A DNA stretch of 64,000 nucleotides from Sphingomonas sp. AX6 (GTDB lineage: Bacteria > Pseudomonadota > Alphaproteobacteria > Sphingomonadales > Sphingomonadaceae), in assembly GCF_902506605.1 (NCBI RefSeq), contig NZ_LR733979.1:2216008-2280007 (forward strand). The letters are read 5' to 3'. The notes below the pieces were generated by a model, which was not told the origin of the DNA, searched no databases, and saw only the letters and a list, made by a program, of their open reading frames with translations. Below are positions 55,857-64,000 of this stretch, one piece after another (positions within the stretch are counted from its first letter, which is position 1; every line of letters begins with the position of its first letter). The position numbers were made by a program, and so were the translations under genes.

Positions 55857-55932
55857 GTGCTCCTGCGAATGCAGGAGCGTTGGCCGATAGCGATGTGCCC
55901 TGTTGTCAACGCTCCAGCTTTCGCAGGAGCAC
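55857..55932. repeat. Inverted-repeat element, family R5
   Basis: The left arm 55857-55883 starts GTGCTCCTGCGAATGCAGGA; the right arm 55907-55932 has CAACGCTCCAGCTTTCGCAG. Each arm is also a small palindrome by itself (CTCCTGCGAATGCAGGAG). It is 23 nt before the recG start codon. Confidence 0.88.
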
Positions 55933-55955
55933 GGGATGTCCTAATCCCGTTCGTA

Positions 55956-58016
55956 ATGCGTCCCGAAATCCTCAACCCGCTATTCGCCGAAATCACCGCG
56001 TTGAAGGGTGTCGGCCCGGCGCTGGCCAAGCCGCTCGAAAAACTGCGCCTGTCGCGCGCGGTGGATGTCGCGTTTCACCTGCCCAGCGGCTGGATTGACC
56101 GCCTGCCGCGCGACGAACTCGATATGGCGGACGCCGGGCGAACGATCGCCATCCTGCTGACGCCCACCGAATATCGCTCCGGCCATTCGCGCAGCGCGCC
56201 GACCCGCGTCCATGCCGCCGACAAACACGGCAACATCGTCAGCCTGGTGTTCTTCGGCGGCAATTCGGGATGGGCGAGGAAGCAGCTTCCGATCGGCGAA
56301 ACGCGCTGGGTATCGGGGCGGCTCGACCTATACGGCCAGGAACTCCAGATCGTGCATCCAGAGGTTCTGCCGCCCGACGAAGCCGGCGGGCAGGCCGAGC
56401 GCGAAGCGATCTATCCGCTGTCCGAAGGCATCACGTCGAAGCGGATTGCGCAACTCGCGGCGCAAGCGATCGAGCGCGCACCGGTCTTGCCCGAATGGAT
56501 CGAGCCGGGATTGAAGGCGCGCCACGATTGGCCGGACTGGCGCGACGCGCTCGCCCGCATCCATACCGACCCGGCGGACGCAAAGGCGCGAGAGCGATTG
56601 TCCTATGACGAGGTGTTCGCCAACCAGCTCGCGCTGCTGCTGGTTCGTGGTGAAGCGCGCGCCAAACGCGGACGGCCGCTGACCGGCGACGGGCGGCTGT
56701 GCGACTTGCTCAAGCTGCCCTATTCACCGACCGGTGCGCAGAGCCGGACGATCGCCGAGATCGAGGGCGACATGGCACAGACCCGCCCCATGCTCCGGCT
56801 GCTCCAGGGCGATGTCGGGTCGGGCAAGACGTTGGTGGCGCTGATGGCGCTGCTCGTCGCGGTCGAGGGCGGGGCGCAAGGCGCGCTGCTTGCCCCGACC
56901 GAAATCCTCGCGCGCCAGCATTACGATACGTTGTCGCGGCAACTCGCGGGCACCGGGGTCGAGGTTGCGATCCTGACCGGGCGCGACAAGGGTCGCGTGC
57001 GCGAGGCGACGTTGATGGGGGTCGCGTCGGGCGCGATCCACATCCTGATTGGCACCCATGCGATCTTTCAGGCAGGCGTCGACTACCGCGATCTTGGATT
57101 GGTCGTGGTCGACGAGCAGCACCGCTTCGGAGTCGCGCAGCGGATGATGTTGCAAGCCAAGGCAAAAGTGCCGCCGCACCTACTGGTGATGACTGCCACG
57201 CCCATCCCGCGCACGCTGACGCTGGCGCAATATGGCGAAATGGACGTCAGCCGGTTGGATGAAATGCCGCCGGGACGCGAGCCGATTGAAACGCGGGTGG
57301 TGTCGGAGGAACGGCTGGACGAGGTGGTCGACGGCTTGGCGCGCCACCTGTCCGACAAGGGGCAGGCCTATTGGGTGTGTCCGCTGGTCGAGGAAAGCGA
57401 GAAAAGCGATCTGGCCGCTGCTGAATATCGGGCTGAGACGCTGCGGGTGCGGTTCGGCGACCGGGTGGGCGTCATCCACGGGCGGATGAAAGGGCCGGAG
57501 AAGGACGCGGTGATGGCGCGTTTTGCCAGCGGCGAAATCGGCGTGCTGGTGGCGACGACGGTGATCGAGGTCGGGGTCGATGTGCCGAACGCGCGACTGA
57601 TCGTGATCGAACATGCCGACCGCTTCGGCCTTGCCCAGTTGCATCAGTTGCGCGGGCGTGTGGGGCGGGGCGGGGGCAAGTCGATCTGTCTGTTGTTGCG
57701 CGGCAATCATTTGAGCGAGACGTCGCGCGCGCGTTTGGCGTTGATGCGCGAGAGCAATGACGGGTTTCGAATCGCGGAGGAGGATTTGCGACTACGCGGC
57801 GCGGGTGAATTGCTGGGCACGCGGCAATCGGGGGAAGCGCAATTCAGGCTGGCCGATGCCGAGGCGCTGACGGCGCTGCTGCAATCGGCGAACGACGATG
57901 CCCGCTTGCTGATCGACCGCGACGGCGGGCTGCAGGGGGAGCGGGGACAGGCGGCGCGGCTGGCGCTCTATCTGTTCGAACGCGATGCCGCGGTGGGGCT
58001 GCTCAGGGCGGGGTGA
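55956..58016 (+). CDS. recG: ATP-dependent DNA helicase RecG
   Basis: A 686-aa protein starting at MRPEILNPLFAEITALKGVGP; longer in-frame sequence upstream is repeat element R5. The N-terminal wedge/OB domain carries KGVGPALAKPLEKL and the wedge near QELQIVHPE. SF2 motor: Walker A GDVGSGKTLVALMALL, VVVDEQHRFGV, TATPIPRTL, VAYWVCPLVEESEK-like QAYWVCPLVEESE, and QLHQLRGRVGRGG. RecG regresses stalled forks and acts on Holliday and D-loop structures. Length matches the family. It lies close to mfd and sdhE, all separated by repeat elements. Confidence 0.96.
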   Translation: MRPEILNPLFAEITALKGVGPALAKPLEKLRLSRAVDVAFHLPSGWIDRLPRDELDMADAGRTIAILLTPTEYRSGHSRSAPTRVHAADKHGNIVSLVFFGGNSGWARKQLPIGETRWVSGRLDLYGQELQIVHPEVLPPDEAGGQAEREAIYPLSEGITSKRIAQLAAQAIERAPVLPEWIEPGLKARHDWPDWRDALARIHTDPADAKARERLSYDEVFANQLALLLVRGEARAKRGRPLTGDGRLCDLLKLPYSPTGAQSRTIAEIEGDMAQTRPMLRLLQGDVGSGKTLVALMALLVAVEGGAQGALLAPTEILARQHYDTLSRQLAGTGVEVAILTGRDKGRVREATLMGVASGAIHILIGTHAIFQAGVDYRDLGLVVVDEQHRFGVAQRMMLQAKAKVPPHLLVMTATPIPRTLTLAQYGEMDVSRLDEMPPGREPIETRVVSEERLDEVVDGLARHLSDKGQAYWVCPLVEESEKSDLAAAEYRAETLRVRFGDRVGVIHGRMKGPEKDAVMARFASGEIGVLVATTVIEVGVDVPNARLIVIEHADRFGLAQLHQLRGRVGRGGGKSICLLLRGNHLSETSRARLALMRESNDGFRIAEEDLRLRGAGELLGTRQSGEAQFRLADAEALTALLQSANDDARLLIDRDGGLQGERGQAARLALYLFERDAAVGLLRAG

Positions 58017-58040
58017 CCGCCCAAACGGATGTTCTGGTTC

Positions 58041-58358
58041 TTAGCGCCGCAGCATCGCGGCCAGCGTCTCGTAATAGGTCGCGCGGTCGATCGCGGTGGC
58101 GAAATGGCAGCCGATACGACCGCCCAGCGCCCAGCGAATTTCGGCGGTCAGGATACCCGCGCCGGGCAGCCCAAGCCGCAGTCGCTGACCCTCGCTCAAC
58201 TCCGCCTCGCACCGCGCCATCAACCCGTGCGGCGACATGTTGACGATCAGCAGTTCGAGCGGCTGGGCATCGGGGCCGTAGGCACGCGCGCGGAAATGGA
58301 CCTCGTCGCGGTCCGCTTCGCGTCGTTCCTGTGCCGCAAGGGCAAGATTATGCGCCAT
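58041..58358 (-). CDS. PilZ-domain c-di-GMP receptor protein
   Basis: A 105-aa protein that is essentially one PilZ domain. RREADRDEVHFRARAYG provides the RxxxR loop, and IVNMSPHGLMARCE provides the [D/N]xSxxG motif; LPGAGILTAEIRWALGGRIGCHF completes the barrel. It should bind dimeric c-di-GMP and pass the signal to a partner. The only c-di-GMP enzyme in the window is the EAL protein 8 kb upstream. It converges with recG. Confidence 0.92.
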   Translation of the reverse strand: MAHNLALAAQERREADRDEVHFRARAYGPDAQPLELLIVNMSPHGLMARCEAELSEGQRLRLGLPGAGILTAEIRWALGGRIGCHFATAIDRATYYETLAAMLRR

Positions 58359-58475
58359 GCCTACCCCGAGAAGGTTTCCAGTCCCGGTAACGGTAACCGG
58401 TATTCCGTGAAGCGATCGCCAAGGAATGCGGCTAACGCCTTATGAGACAAAGCGGTTTACGCGGGCGAAACCATG

Positions 58476-59702
58476 TCAGCGGGTCAGCAGACCGTGGTTC
58501 TTCTTGCCTGCCGAAATCTTTACCGGCTGGTCGCCAAGGGTAACCATCGCGGCTTCGCTATCGACTTTCTCTCCGTCGATCCGCGCGCCGCCGCCCGTAA
58601 TCAGGCGGCGGGCCTCCCCCTTCGATGCGGCCAGGCCCAGCGCGATCAGCGCATCGACGATGCCGATCGAGTCGCTGCCGACGCTGTGGCTCGGCAGGGC
58701 GTCGCCGCCGCTGCCTTCCTCGAAGGTCTTGCGCGCGGTCTCGGCCGCGTCGCGGGCGGCGTCCTCCCCCCGGCACATCGCCGTTGCGGCATCGGCGAGG
58801 ATTTTCTTCGCCTCGTTGATCTCTGCCCCCGACAGCGATTCGAAGCGCGCGATCTCGTCGAGCGGCAAGTCGGTGAACAGTCGCATGAACCGGCCCACGT
58901 CGCGGTCGTCGGTGTTCCGCCAGAACTGCCAATAATCATAGGCCGACAGTTGCTCGGCGTTGAGCCACACCGCGCCCGCCATCGTCTTGCCCATCTTGCC
59001 ACCATCGGCGGTGGTGATCAGCGGCGTGGTCAGCCCGTAAACCTCGGTCCCATCGACGCGGCGCGCCAGTTCGACGCCGTTGACGATATTCCCCCACTGG
59101 TCCGACCCGCCCATCTGAAGGCGACAGGCATTCCGCCGCGACAGTTCCAGAAAGTCGTAAGCCTGAAGAATCATGTAATTGAATTCGAGGAAGCTGAGCG
59201 ACTGTTCGCGGTCCAGCCGGAGCTTGACCGAATCGAAGCTGAGCATCCGGTTGACCGAAAAATGCTGGCCGATGTCGCGCAGGAACGGAATATATTCGAG
59301 CTTGTCGAGCCAGTCGGCATTGTCGAGCATCACCGCGTCGGTCGGCCCGTCCCCGATGGTCAGGAAGCGCTCGAACACCGTCTTGATCGACGCGATATTC
59401 GACGCGATCGTGTCGCCGGTCATCAACCGGCGTGCCTCGTCCTTGAAACTGGGATCGCCGACCTTGCCGGTGCCGCCGCCCATCAGCACGATCGGCTTGT
59501 GCCCGGCCTGCTGCATCCGGCGCAGCATCATGATCTGAACCAGGCTGCCGACATGCAGCGACGGCGCGGTCGGATCAAAACCGATATAGCCGGGCACGAT
59601 CTGCTTTGCCGCAAGTGCATCGAGCGCCGTCGCATCGGTCATCTGGTGGATGTAACCGCGGCTGGACAGCAGGCGGAGCAGGTCGGAGGTGTGTTCGGTC
59701 AT
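58476..59702 (-). CDS. tyrS: Tyrosine-tRNA ligase
   Basis: A 408-aa class I enzyme. The start at 59702 ([20 protein letters not shown]) is the family-like N-terminus; longer sequence lacks support. HIGH-like motif [14 protein letters not shown], and the KMSKS-equivalent GGKMGKT are present. [13 protein letters not shown] is the Tyr/ATP pocket. The C-terminal S4 domain has [24 protein letters not shown]. It attaches tyrosine to tRNA-Tyr. Monocistronic and divergent from the DOMON-like gene by 89 nt. Confidence 0.97.
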   Translation of the reverse strand: MTEHTSDLLRLLSSRGYIHQMTDATALDALAAKQIVPGYIGFDPTAPSLHVGSLVQIMMLRRMQQAGHKPIVLMGGGTGKVGDPSFKDEARRLMTGDTIASNIASIKTVFERFLTIGDGPTDAVMLDNADWLDKLEYIPFLRDIGQHFSVNRMLSFDSVKLRLDREQSLSFLEFNYMILQAYDFLELSRRNACRLQMGGSDQWGNIVNGVELARRVDGTEVYGLTTPLITTADGGKMGKTMAGAVWLNAEQLSAYDYWQFWRNTDDRDVGRFMRLFTDLPLDEIARFESLSGAEINEAKKILADAATAMCRGEDAARDAAETARKTFEEGSGGDALPSHSVGSDSIGIVDALIALGLAASKGEARRLITGGGARIDGEKVDSEAAMVTLGDQPVKISAGKKNHGLLTR

Positions 59703-59791
59703 GATGACGGTGCCATATCGCCGAACAGGGCAGCCGTCATCCCCGCGCGGCATAGCTGGCAGCGCGGTAAGAACCACGATAGGCTGCCGCG

Positions 59792-60313
59792 ATGTCCTCG
59801 CTTCGCCCCCATTCCGAAACGCTACCGGTCGCGGCCATGTCGCTGTCGGTTTCCGCCATCCGCACCTTGAACCTAATGACGCTCGGCTATCGAATAGATG
59901 GCGATGCGGGTGCGATTGTTTTCCCCAAGCTCGCGACCGGCGAGCGCCGCGACGGCCTTTGGCAGACAACCTGTTTCGAAGTGTTCATACAGCCAGCGGG
60001 CGTGATCGGATATCATGAGTTCAACTTCTCTCCGTCGACCGACTGGGCATCCTATAGTTTCGATGCGCACCGCGCGGGAATGCGGGATGCGCCGGGTGTG
60101 CCGATGATTGAGCGCACAGCAGACGGGATGAACGTGACGGTCGATTTGTCGGCCTATCCTGACCTAGCCGATGTCGACTGGCATGTCGGACTGACGACCG
60201 TAATCGAGGAAAAGGACGGGACCAAATCCTATTGGGCGCTGAAACACCCTGAAGGCGCGCCGGATTTCCACGATGCGACTTGCTTCGCGTTGGAACTCCC
60301 GGCAGTCGGCTGA
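59792..60313 (+). CDS. DOMON-like domain protein
   Basis: A 173-aa protein (another in-frame ATG at 59837). [15 protein letters not shown] [12 protein letters not shown], then [58 protein letters not shown] and ALELPAVG, match the DOMON-like fold of sugar/heme-binding beta-sandwich proteins. No signal peptide is evident. Its stop is 1 nt before the ATG of the NamZ gene, so the two are co-expressed. This conserved pairing hints that the DOMON-like protein may bind a muropeptide or sugar, which is inference. Confidence 0.88.
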   Translation: MSSLRPHSETLPVAAMSLSVSAIRTLNLMTLGYRIDGDAGAIVFPKLATGERRDGLWQTTCFEVFIQPAGVIGYHEFNFSPSTDWASYSFDAHRAGMRDAPGVPMIERTADGMNVTVDLSAYPDLADVDWHVGLTTVIEEKDGTKSYWALKHPEGAPDFHDATCFALELPAVG

Positions 60314-60314
60314 C

Positions 60315-61511
60315 ATGCAATTCGGTATCGATCGGCTGCTCGCGAGCCCGGGGCTATTGGCGGAACTCAAGGGCAAGCGCGTGGCGCTGGTCGCGCATCC
60401 GGCGTCGGTGACGGCGGACCTGACCCACAGCCTGGACGCGCTGATCGCGGCGGGCGTTAACGTCACTGCCGCGTTCGGGCCGCAGCATGGCTTACGCGGC
60501 GACAAGCAGGACAACATGATGGAGTCGCCGGATTTCGACGATCCGGTCCATGGCGTGCCCGTATTCAGCCTTTATGGCGAAGTCCGCCGCCCGACGGGTC
60601 AGTCGATGGGGACATTCGACGTCGTACTGGTCGATCTCCAGGATCTGGGCTGTCGCATCTACACGTTCATCACGACCCTGCTCTATATGCTCGAAGCCGG
60701 GGCGGCACACGGCAAGTCGGTGTGGGTGCTCGATCGCCCCAATCCCGCCGGGCGCCCGGTCGAGGGGATGACCTTGCTGGCCGGTTGGGAAAGCTTCGTC
60801 GGCGCGGGGCCAATGCCGATGCGGCACGGGCTGACATTGGGTGAACTCGGACACTGGTTCGTCGATCATTTCAAACTAAACGTCGATTACCGCGTCATCG
60901 AAATGACGGGCTATGAACCCGATGCAGCGCCGGGATTCGGCTGGCCGGTCGAGCGCGTGTGGATCAATCCCAGCCCGAATGCCGCGAATATCAATATGGC
61001 GCGGGCCTATGCGGGCACGGTGATGCTGGAGGGAACGACGTTGTCCGAAGGACGCGGCACCACGCGGCCGCTGGAGTTGTTCGGGGCACCCGACATCGTC
61101 GCCCGGGATGTGATCGCCGAGATGCGGCGGATCGCGCCGGAGTGGCTCACCGGTTGTGCGCTGCGCGAGATCAGTTTCGAGCCGACCTTTCACAAGCATG
61201 TCCACGCTTTGTGTTCGGGCGTGCATATCCATGCCGAGGGCGGCTTCTACGATCACCCGGCGTTCCGCCCGTGGCGGTTGCAGGCGCTGGCGTTCAAGGC
61301 GATTCGGTCGCTCTATCCGGATTATTCGCTATGGCGCGATTTCGAATATGAATATGAATTCGGCAAGCTTGCGATCGACGTCATCAATGGCGGTCCGGGC
61401 TTGCGCGAATGGGTGGATGATGCGGGGGCGGTTGCCGCCGATTTGGATGCGCTGACGGTGCCCGACGAGAAGGCGTGGGTTGAGGCTCGGCGCAGATATC
61501 TGCGATATTGA
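60315..61511 (+). CDS. namZ: Exo-beta-N-acetylmuramidase NamZ family protein (DUF1343)
   Basis: A 398-aa protein. Family motifs: KRVALVAHPASVT, FGPQHGLRGDKQDNM, VVLVDLQDLGCRIYTFITTL, VWVLDRPNPAGRPVEG and WINPSPNAANINMARAYAGT, then EGTTLSEGRGTTRPLELFGAP. NamZ releases terminal MurNAc from peptidoglycan-derived disaccharides. Unlike the secreted Bacteroidetes enzymes this one lacks an obvious signal peptide and probably works on recycled muropeptides in the cytoplasm. It follows the DOMON-like gene by 1 nt. Confidence 0.92.
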   Translation: MQFGIDRLLASPGLLAELKGKRVALVAHPASVTADLTHSLDALIAAGVNVTAAFGPQHGLRGDKQDNMMESPDFDDPVHGVPVFSLYGEVRRPTGQSMGTFDVVLVDLQDLGCRIYTFITTLLYMLEAGAAHGKSVWVLDRPNPAGRPVEGMTLLAGWESFVGAGPMPMRHGLTLGELGHWFVDHFKLNVDYRVIEMTGYEPDAAPGFGWPVERVWINPSPNAANINMARAYAGTVMLEGTTLSEGRGTTRPLELFGAPDIVARDVIAEMRRIAPEWLTGCALREISFEPTFHKHVHALCSGVHIHAEGGFYDHPAFRPWRLQALAFKAIRSLYPDYSLWRDFEYEYEFGKLAIDVINGGPGLREWVDDAGAVAADLDALTVPDEKAWVEARRRYLRY

Positions 61512-61540
61512 GAGTGGATATTTCCTTCGATCAAAAGCAT

Positions 61541-61674
61541 GTGCTCCTGCGAACGCAGGAGCGTTGGCGAGATCGGCAATCGCTCGTGGCCACCGCTCCT
61601 GCGTTCGCAGGAGCACAGCGAATTCGAACGGCGATAAACGCCACCGATCGAACCGATTTGCTCAGCACGAACGG
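61541..61674. repeat. R5 element followed by a lone R2 arm in the namZ-61738 gap
   Basis: R5 left arm 61541-61567 (GTGCTCCTGCGAACGCAGGA) and right arm 61586-61616 (CGCTCCTGCGTTCGCAGGAG) form a long stem. Then GCTCAGCACGAACGG (61660-61674) is one end of an R2 element. The rest of 61512-61737 contains no gene. Confidence 0.85.
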
Positions 61675-61737
61675 TATTTTTAATCGTGGCGGTGCCCGCG
61701 ATTGCCTGCCCGCATTCCACGCACTATCGCCAAGCCC

Positions 61738-62913
61738 ATGCTAGCAGGCCTGATTTTTGCGACCGAGGATGCCGACGACCGCCCCGATACGCTGGCGGCG
61801 ACGCTGCCGTTCGGCGGCATGTCATTGGTCGAATATCAGGCGCGGTTGCTGATTGCTGCGGGGGCGCAGCATATATTGGTTGCGGTGTCGCGCGTCACGC
61901 CCGCCTTGCTGGGCGCGGTCAGCCGGATCAAGCGGCGCGGCGTCACCGTCGATATGGTGCGATCGGCGCAGGAAGCCGCGGCCAAGGCGCATCCGCTGGC
62001 CGAAGTCGTGGTGTTCGCCGATTCGCTGGTCACCACCGACGAGGTTACGGCTCGGATGGCAGGCGCATCGTCGGACACGCTGCTGATCACCGAGGATGAC
62101 GGCTCCGCCCCCGCCGTCGAGCGCATCGACGCCGCGCATTGCTGGGCCGGGATTGCCAAGATCGGCGCGGGTCGGCTGGGTGAGATCGCCGCGATGCCGC
62201 GCGAATATGATTTTCAATCGACGCTGCTTCGGATCGCGGTGCAATCGGGTGCGCGCCAGATGCGCCTGCCCGCCGATGCCGCGAAGTCCGGCCACGGCAT
62301 CGAGCGCGCGGGTGCGGCGCTGGCCACCCGGTCGAATGCAGTGATTGCGGCGCTTGCAGGTCAGCGGCGTGGTTGGGCCGATCGGTTCTTCTTCACCCCC
62401 ATCAGCCGCTTGCTGCTGCCGCGCCTCGTCGCTCGCGGGGTGCCTGATTGGAGCCTGATCGCAGGCGGTGTTGTGGTTGCCGCCGGGGTGCTGGCGGGAA
62501 TCGCCCTGGGCCATGTGCGCTATGCCTTTCCGGTGGCGCTGGTCGCTGCGGCGCTGTTCTCGACGGGCGCGCTGCTCGCGTCGTTGCGTGGAGAGGATCG
62601 CCGTGCGCGCCTCCATGACGCGGCGGTTCCGGCGCTGGCGGGGGTGGTCGTACTCGCGGCGGGCGCGGCGATTTCGTCGAGCGTCGCACTCCCCACGGCG
62701 ATGATCCTGGCGCTGGCCCTCGTCGCGTTCGCGGCAATGGCCGAGCGCGTGCCCGCGCCCTCGCGCGTTTGGCACGGCACCCCCGCGGCCTATCTGTTGC
62801 TGCTCGCCGTACCGGTCGTCGCCGGATATCCGATTGCCGGATTGGCAGCGGTAGCGGCTTATGCCGCCGCGACGCTGGCTGCGAAAATCGAGTCGCTGCG
62901 GCAAAAGGCTTAG
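61738..62913 (+). CDS. Fusion resembling a nucleotidyltransferase and CDP-alcohol phosphatidyltransferase, both apparently degenerate
   Basis: A 391-aa protein from the ATG at 61738. Residues 1-190 resemble the Rossmann-like part of nucleotidyltransferases (GLIFATEDADDRPDT, LPFGGMSLVEYQARLLIAAGAQHILVAV) but lack the G-x-G-x-R/K-P-K signature. Residues about 215-260 (ADRFFFTPISRLLLPRLVARGV) look like the start of the membrane enzyme of IPCT-DIPPS-type fusions. The CDP-alcohol phosphatidyltransferase motif (DGxxAR...GxxxDxxxD) is absent from the following about five helices. It may be a pseudo-enzyme or a diverged relative. The next gene (DUF2336) follows 36 nt later. Confidence 0.6.
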   Translation: MLAGLIFATEDADDRPDTLAATLPFGGMSLVEYQARLLIAAGAQHILVAVSRVTPALLGAVSRIKRRGVTVDMVRSAQEAAAKAHPLAEVVVFADSLVTTDEVTARMAGASSDTLLITEDDGSAPAVERIDAAHCWAGIAKIGAGRLGEIAAMPREYDFQSTLLRIAVQSGARQMRLPADAAKSGHGIERAGAALATRSNAVIAALAGQRRGWADRFFFTPISRLLLPRLVARGVPDWSLIAGGVVVAAGVLAGIALGHVRYAFPVALVAAALFSTGALLASLRGEDRRARLHDAAVPALAGVVVLAAGAAISSSVALPTAMILALALVAFAAMAERVPAPSRVWHGTPAAYLLLLAVPVVAGYPIAGLAAVAAYAAATLAAKIESLRQKA

Positions 62914-62949
62914 AGCGTTCTTAACGCTATCCGCGCTAGGGATCGGGCC

Positions 62950-64000
62950 ATGTCCGGTCCTTCGATCGATGTGGGTAGCGGTGACGACACCCACGCCAAC
63001 GCCTTGTTCGCACGCGCTGCGACTGCGTCGGCGCGCGCGCGCAGGCGGCGCGCGGCGGAGGTCCGCGATCTGTTGTCCGACGGGGACGTTCGGCTGGACG
63101 ATCGTACGCGAACCGCGGCGGCGGCTTGTCTGGATGGCATCGTCGGTGCGCTGGACGCGATGATCCGTGCGCGAGCGGTCGGCGATTTGACCGAGCGCGG
63201 CGCGAACGAGGCGGCGGCGCAAGTGTCGGCGGCGAAAATCGACATGACCAGCGCGCTGGCCGATGGCGGAATCCTGTCCGAAACCGCATTGATCGAGGAA
63301 GTGCTGGGCCGTGTCGGAGAAGCGTTGCTGACCGAGCGATTGCCGATCGACGCATCGGGGGACGCCGATGCGCCGGGGTTGGTGCTGCGGTTGGCCGGGT
63401 CGCGCGATGCCAAGATCGCCGATGCCGCACGCGCGCTGATGACGGCGGATGCCGCGCGGCGAGCGGAGATCGAGGGCGAGCCATCGACCGGAGACCTTCC
63501 CTCAGCGCTGCGCGCGCATCTCGCGTGGCCGATGGCGGCGATCCTGCGCGGCCATTTGCCCTACGACCCGGTGCTCGACGCGGCGCTAGCCCATGCAGCG
63601 GCGCAGGTGGTGGGTTCGATCGGCGAAGTCCATCCGCTGGAGGCGACCGCGATGCGGCTGGCCAAGGCGATGCATCTCGATGCAAACGAATTGCCGGTTT
63701 TGGTAGTGGAGGCGCTGGACGACCGGCGGCTGAGCCTGGCGACGGCGTTGATTGCGCGGGCGATGGCGACCGATTACTCCGTCGTGCGAGAATTGCTGCT
63801 CGATCCCGAAGGGGAGCGGCTGTGGCTGACGCTGCGGGCGCTCGGGTTCGATCGGCGCGCAATCGCGCGGGTGGGTTTTTTGTTGTGCGAAGCCGATGCG
63901 CGTCGATCGACCGACGCCTTTGCCGATACGCTCGATCTGGTGATGGCAGTACCGGTCGAAGCGGCGGCGGCGGCGGTTGCCGAGATACGATTGCCGCATG
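62950..64000 (+). CDS. DUF2336 domain protein, 3' end cut off by the window
   Basis: Open from ATG 62950 to the end of the window (350 full codons visible). It begins MSGPSIDVGSGDD, then a charged N-terminal helical part (ALFARAATASARARRRRAAEVRDLLS). Repeated helical motifs follow, including LIEEVLGRVGEALLTERLPI and LRLAGSRDAKIADAARAL. The alpha-helical, HEAT-like character and Arg/Leu pattern match DUF2336 in alphaproteobacteria, where the function is unknown. No stop codon in frame up to 64000. It lies just downstream of the pseudo-enzyme-like membrane protein on the same strand. Confidence 0.8.
   Translation, partial: MSGPSIDVGSGDDTHANALFARAATASARARRRRAAEVRDLLSDGDVRLDDRTRTAAAACLDGIVGALDAMIRARAVGDLTERGANEAAAQVSAAKIDMTSALADGGILSETALIEEVLGRVGEALLTERLPIDASGDADAPGLVLRLAGSRDAKIADAARALMTADAARRAEIEGEPSTGDLPSALRAHLAWPMAAILRGHLPYDPVLDAALAHAAAQVVGSIGEVHPLEATAMRLAKAMHLDANELPVLVVEALDDRRLSLATALIARAMATDYSVVRELLLDPEGERLWLTLRALGFDRRAIARVGFLLCEADARRSTDAFADTLDLVMAVPVEAAAAAVAEIRLPH

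Noticed and set aside
55857..55955. A longer RecG with an N-terminal extension from 55857
   Set aside because: The extension would be encoded by the R5 repeat element; the family N-terminus starts at the ATG at 55956.
4739..61674. CRISPR array
   Set aside because: The repeated sequences are paired inverted arms scattered between genes, not regularly spaced direct repeats with unique spacers, and no cas genes are seen.
1..64000. tRNA or rRNA genes
   Set aside because: By eye I found no cloverleaf with a T-loop TTCGANNC plus matching acceptor stem, and no rRNA-like conserved blocks. A tRNA scan would be needed to exclude a short gene.

Overview
The window is GC-rich chromosomal DNA from an alphaproteobacterium, most likely a Sphingomonas-type sphingomonad. 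The evidence is a CckA-type hybrid kinase next to recA, an alphaproteobacterial SOS box (GTTC-N7-GTTC) before recA, a DUF6445 protein beside a glycoside-hydrolase locus, a large TonB-dependent receptor, and many short inverted-repeat elements between genes. Coding density is high. I see no rRNA, tRNA, CRISPR array or intact insertion sequence.

0-9 kb: a carbohydrate locus (end of a DUF6445 gene, a GH43 and a GH31 overlapping by 4 nt, a convergent GH3), a small acidic lipoprotein and an M28 peptidase. 9-15.3 kb: ettA, a GAF/HisKA_2 sensor kinase, a PutP-type symporter, a NYN-LOTUS protein and a GreB-type factor. 15.4-25.3 kb: a soluble lytic transglycosylase, dapA, a RelE/HTH toxin-antitoxin pair with a candidate operator, a TonB-dependent receptor, smpB, a DUF2062 membrane protein, an M13 peptidase lipoprotein and a small exported protein. 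25.5-36.4 kb: cckA, a single-domain response regulator, recA and alaS. A GST, a DAACS symporter and an Xaa-Pro peptidase lie between recA and alaS, flanked on both sides by copies of one repeat family.

36.5-42.1 kb: a KefB/C-like antiporter, a solitary WYL-like domain, a membrane protein, an exported protein, and an AT-rich foreign-looking segment. That segment holds one minus-strand reading frame of 401 sense-length codons starting with a HEPN-like domain (R-x4-H). It is interrupted by three in-frame TAA codons with no frame change, and its start overlaps the uvrD stop codon. 42-51.8 kb: uvrD/pcrA, a GFA-domain protein, a PadR regulator with a membrane partner, a divergent pair of a membrane protein and a CadC-like regulator, an EAL/degenerate-GGDEF protein, a small hypothetical and an alpha/beta hydrolase. 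51.9-64 kb: mfd, sdhE, recG, a PilZ protein, tyrS, a DOMON-like protein, a NamZ/DUF1343 muramidase, a protein resembling a degenerate nucleotidyltransferase/CDP-alcohol phosphotransferase fusion, and the start of a DUF2336 gene.

DNA maintenance is the densest theme (recA, uvrD, mfd, recG). The most unusual content is the stop-interrupted HEPN-type gene after uvrD, a repeat element embedded in the GH31 reading frame, and at least six families of inverted-repeat elements, one nested inside another.
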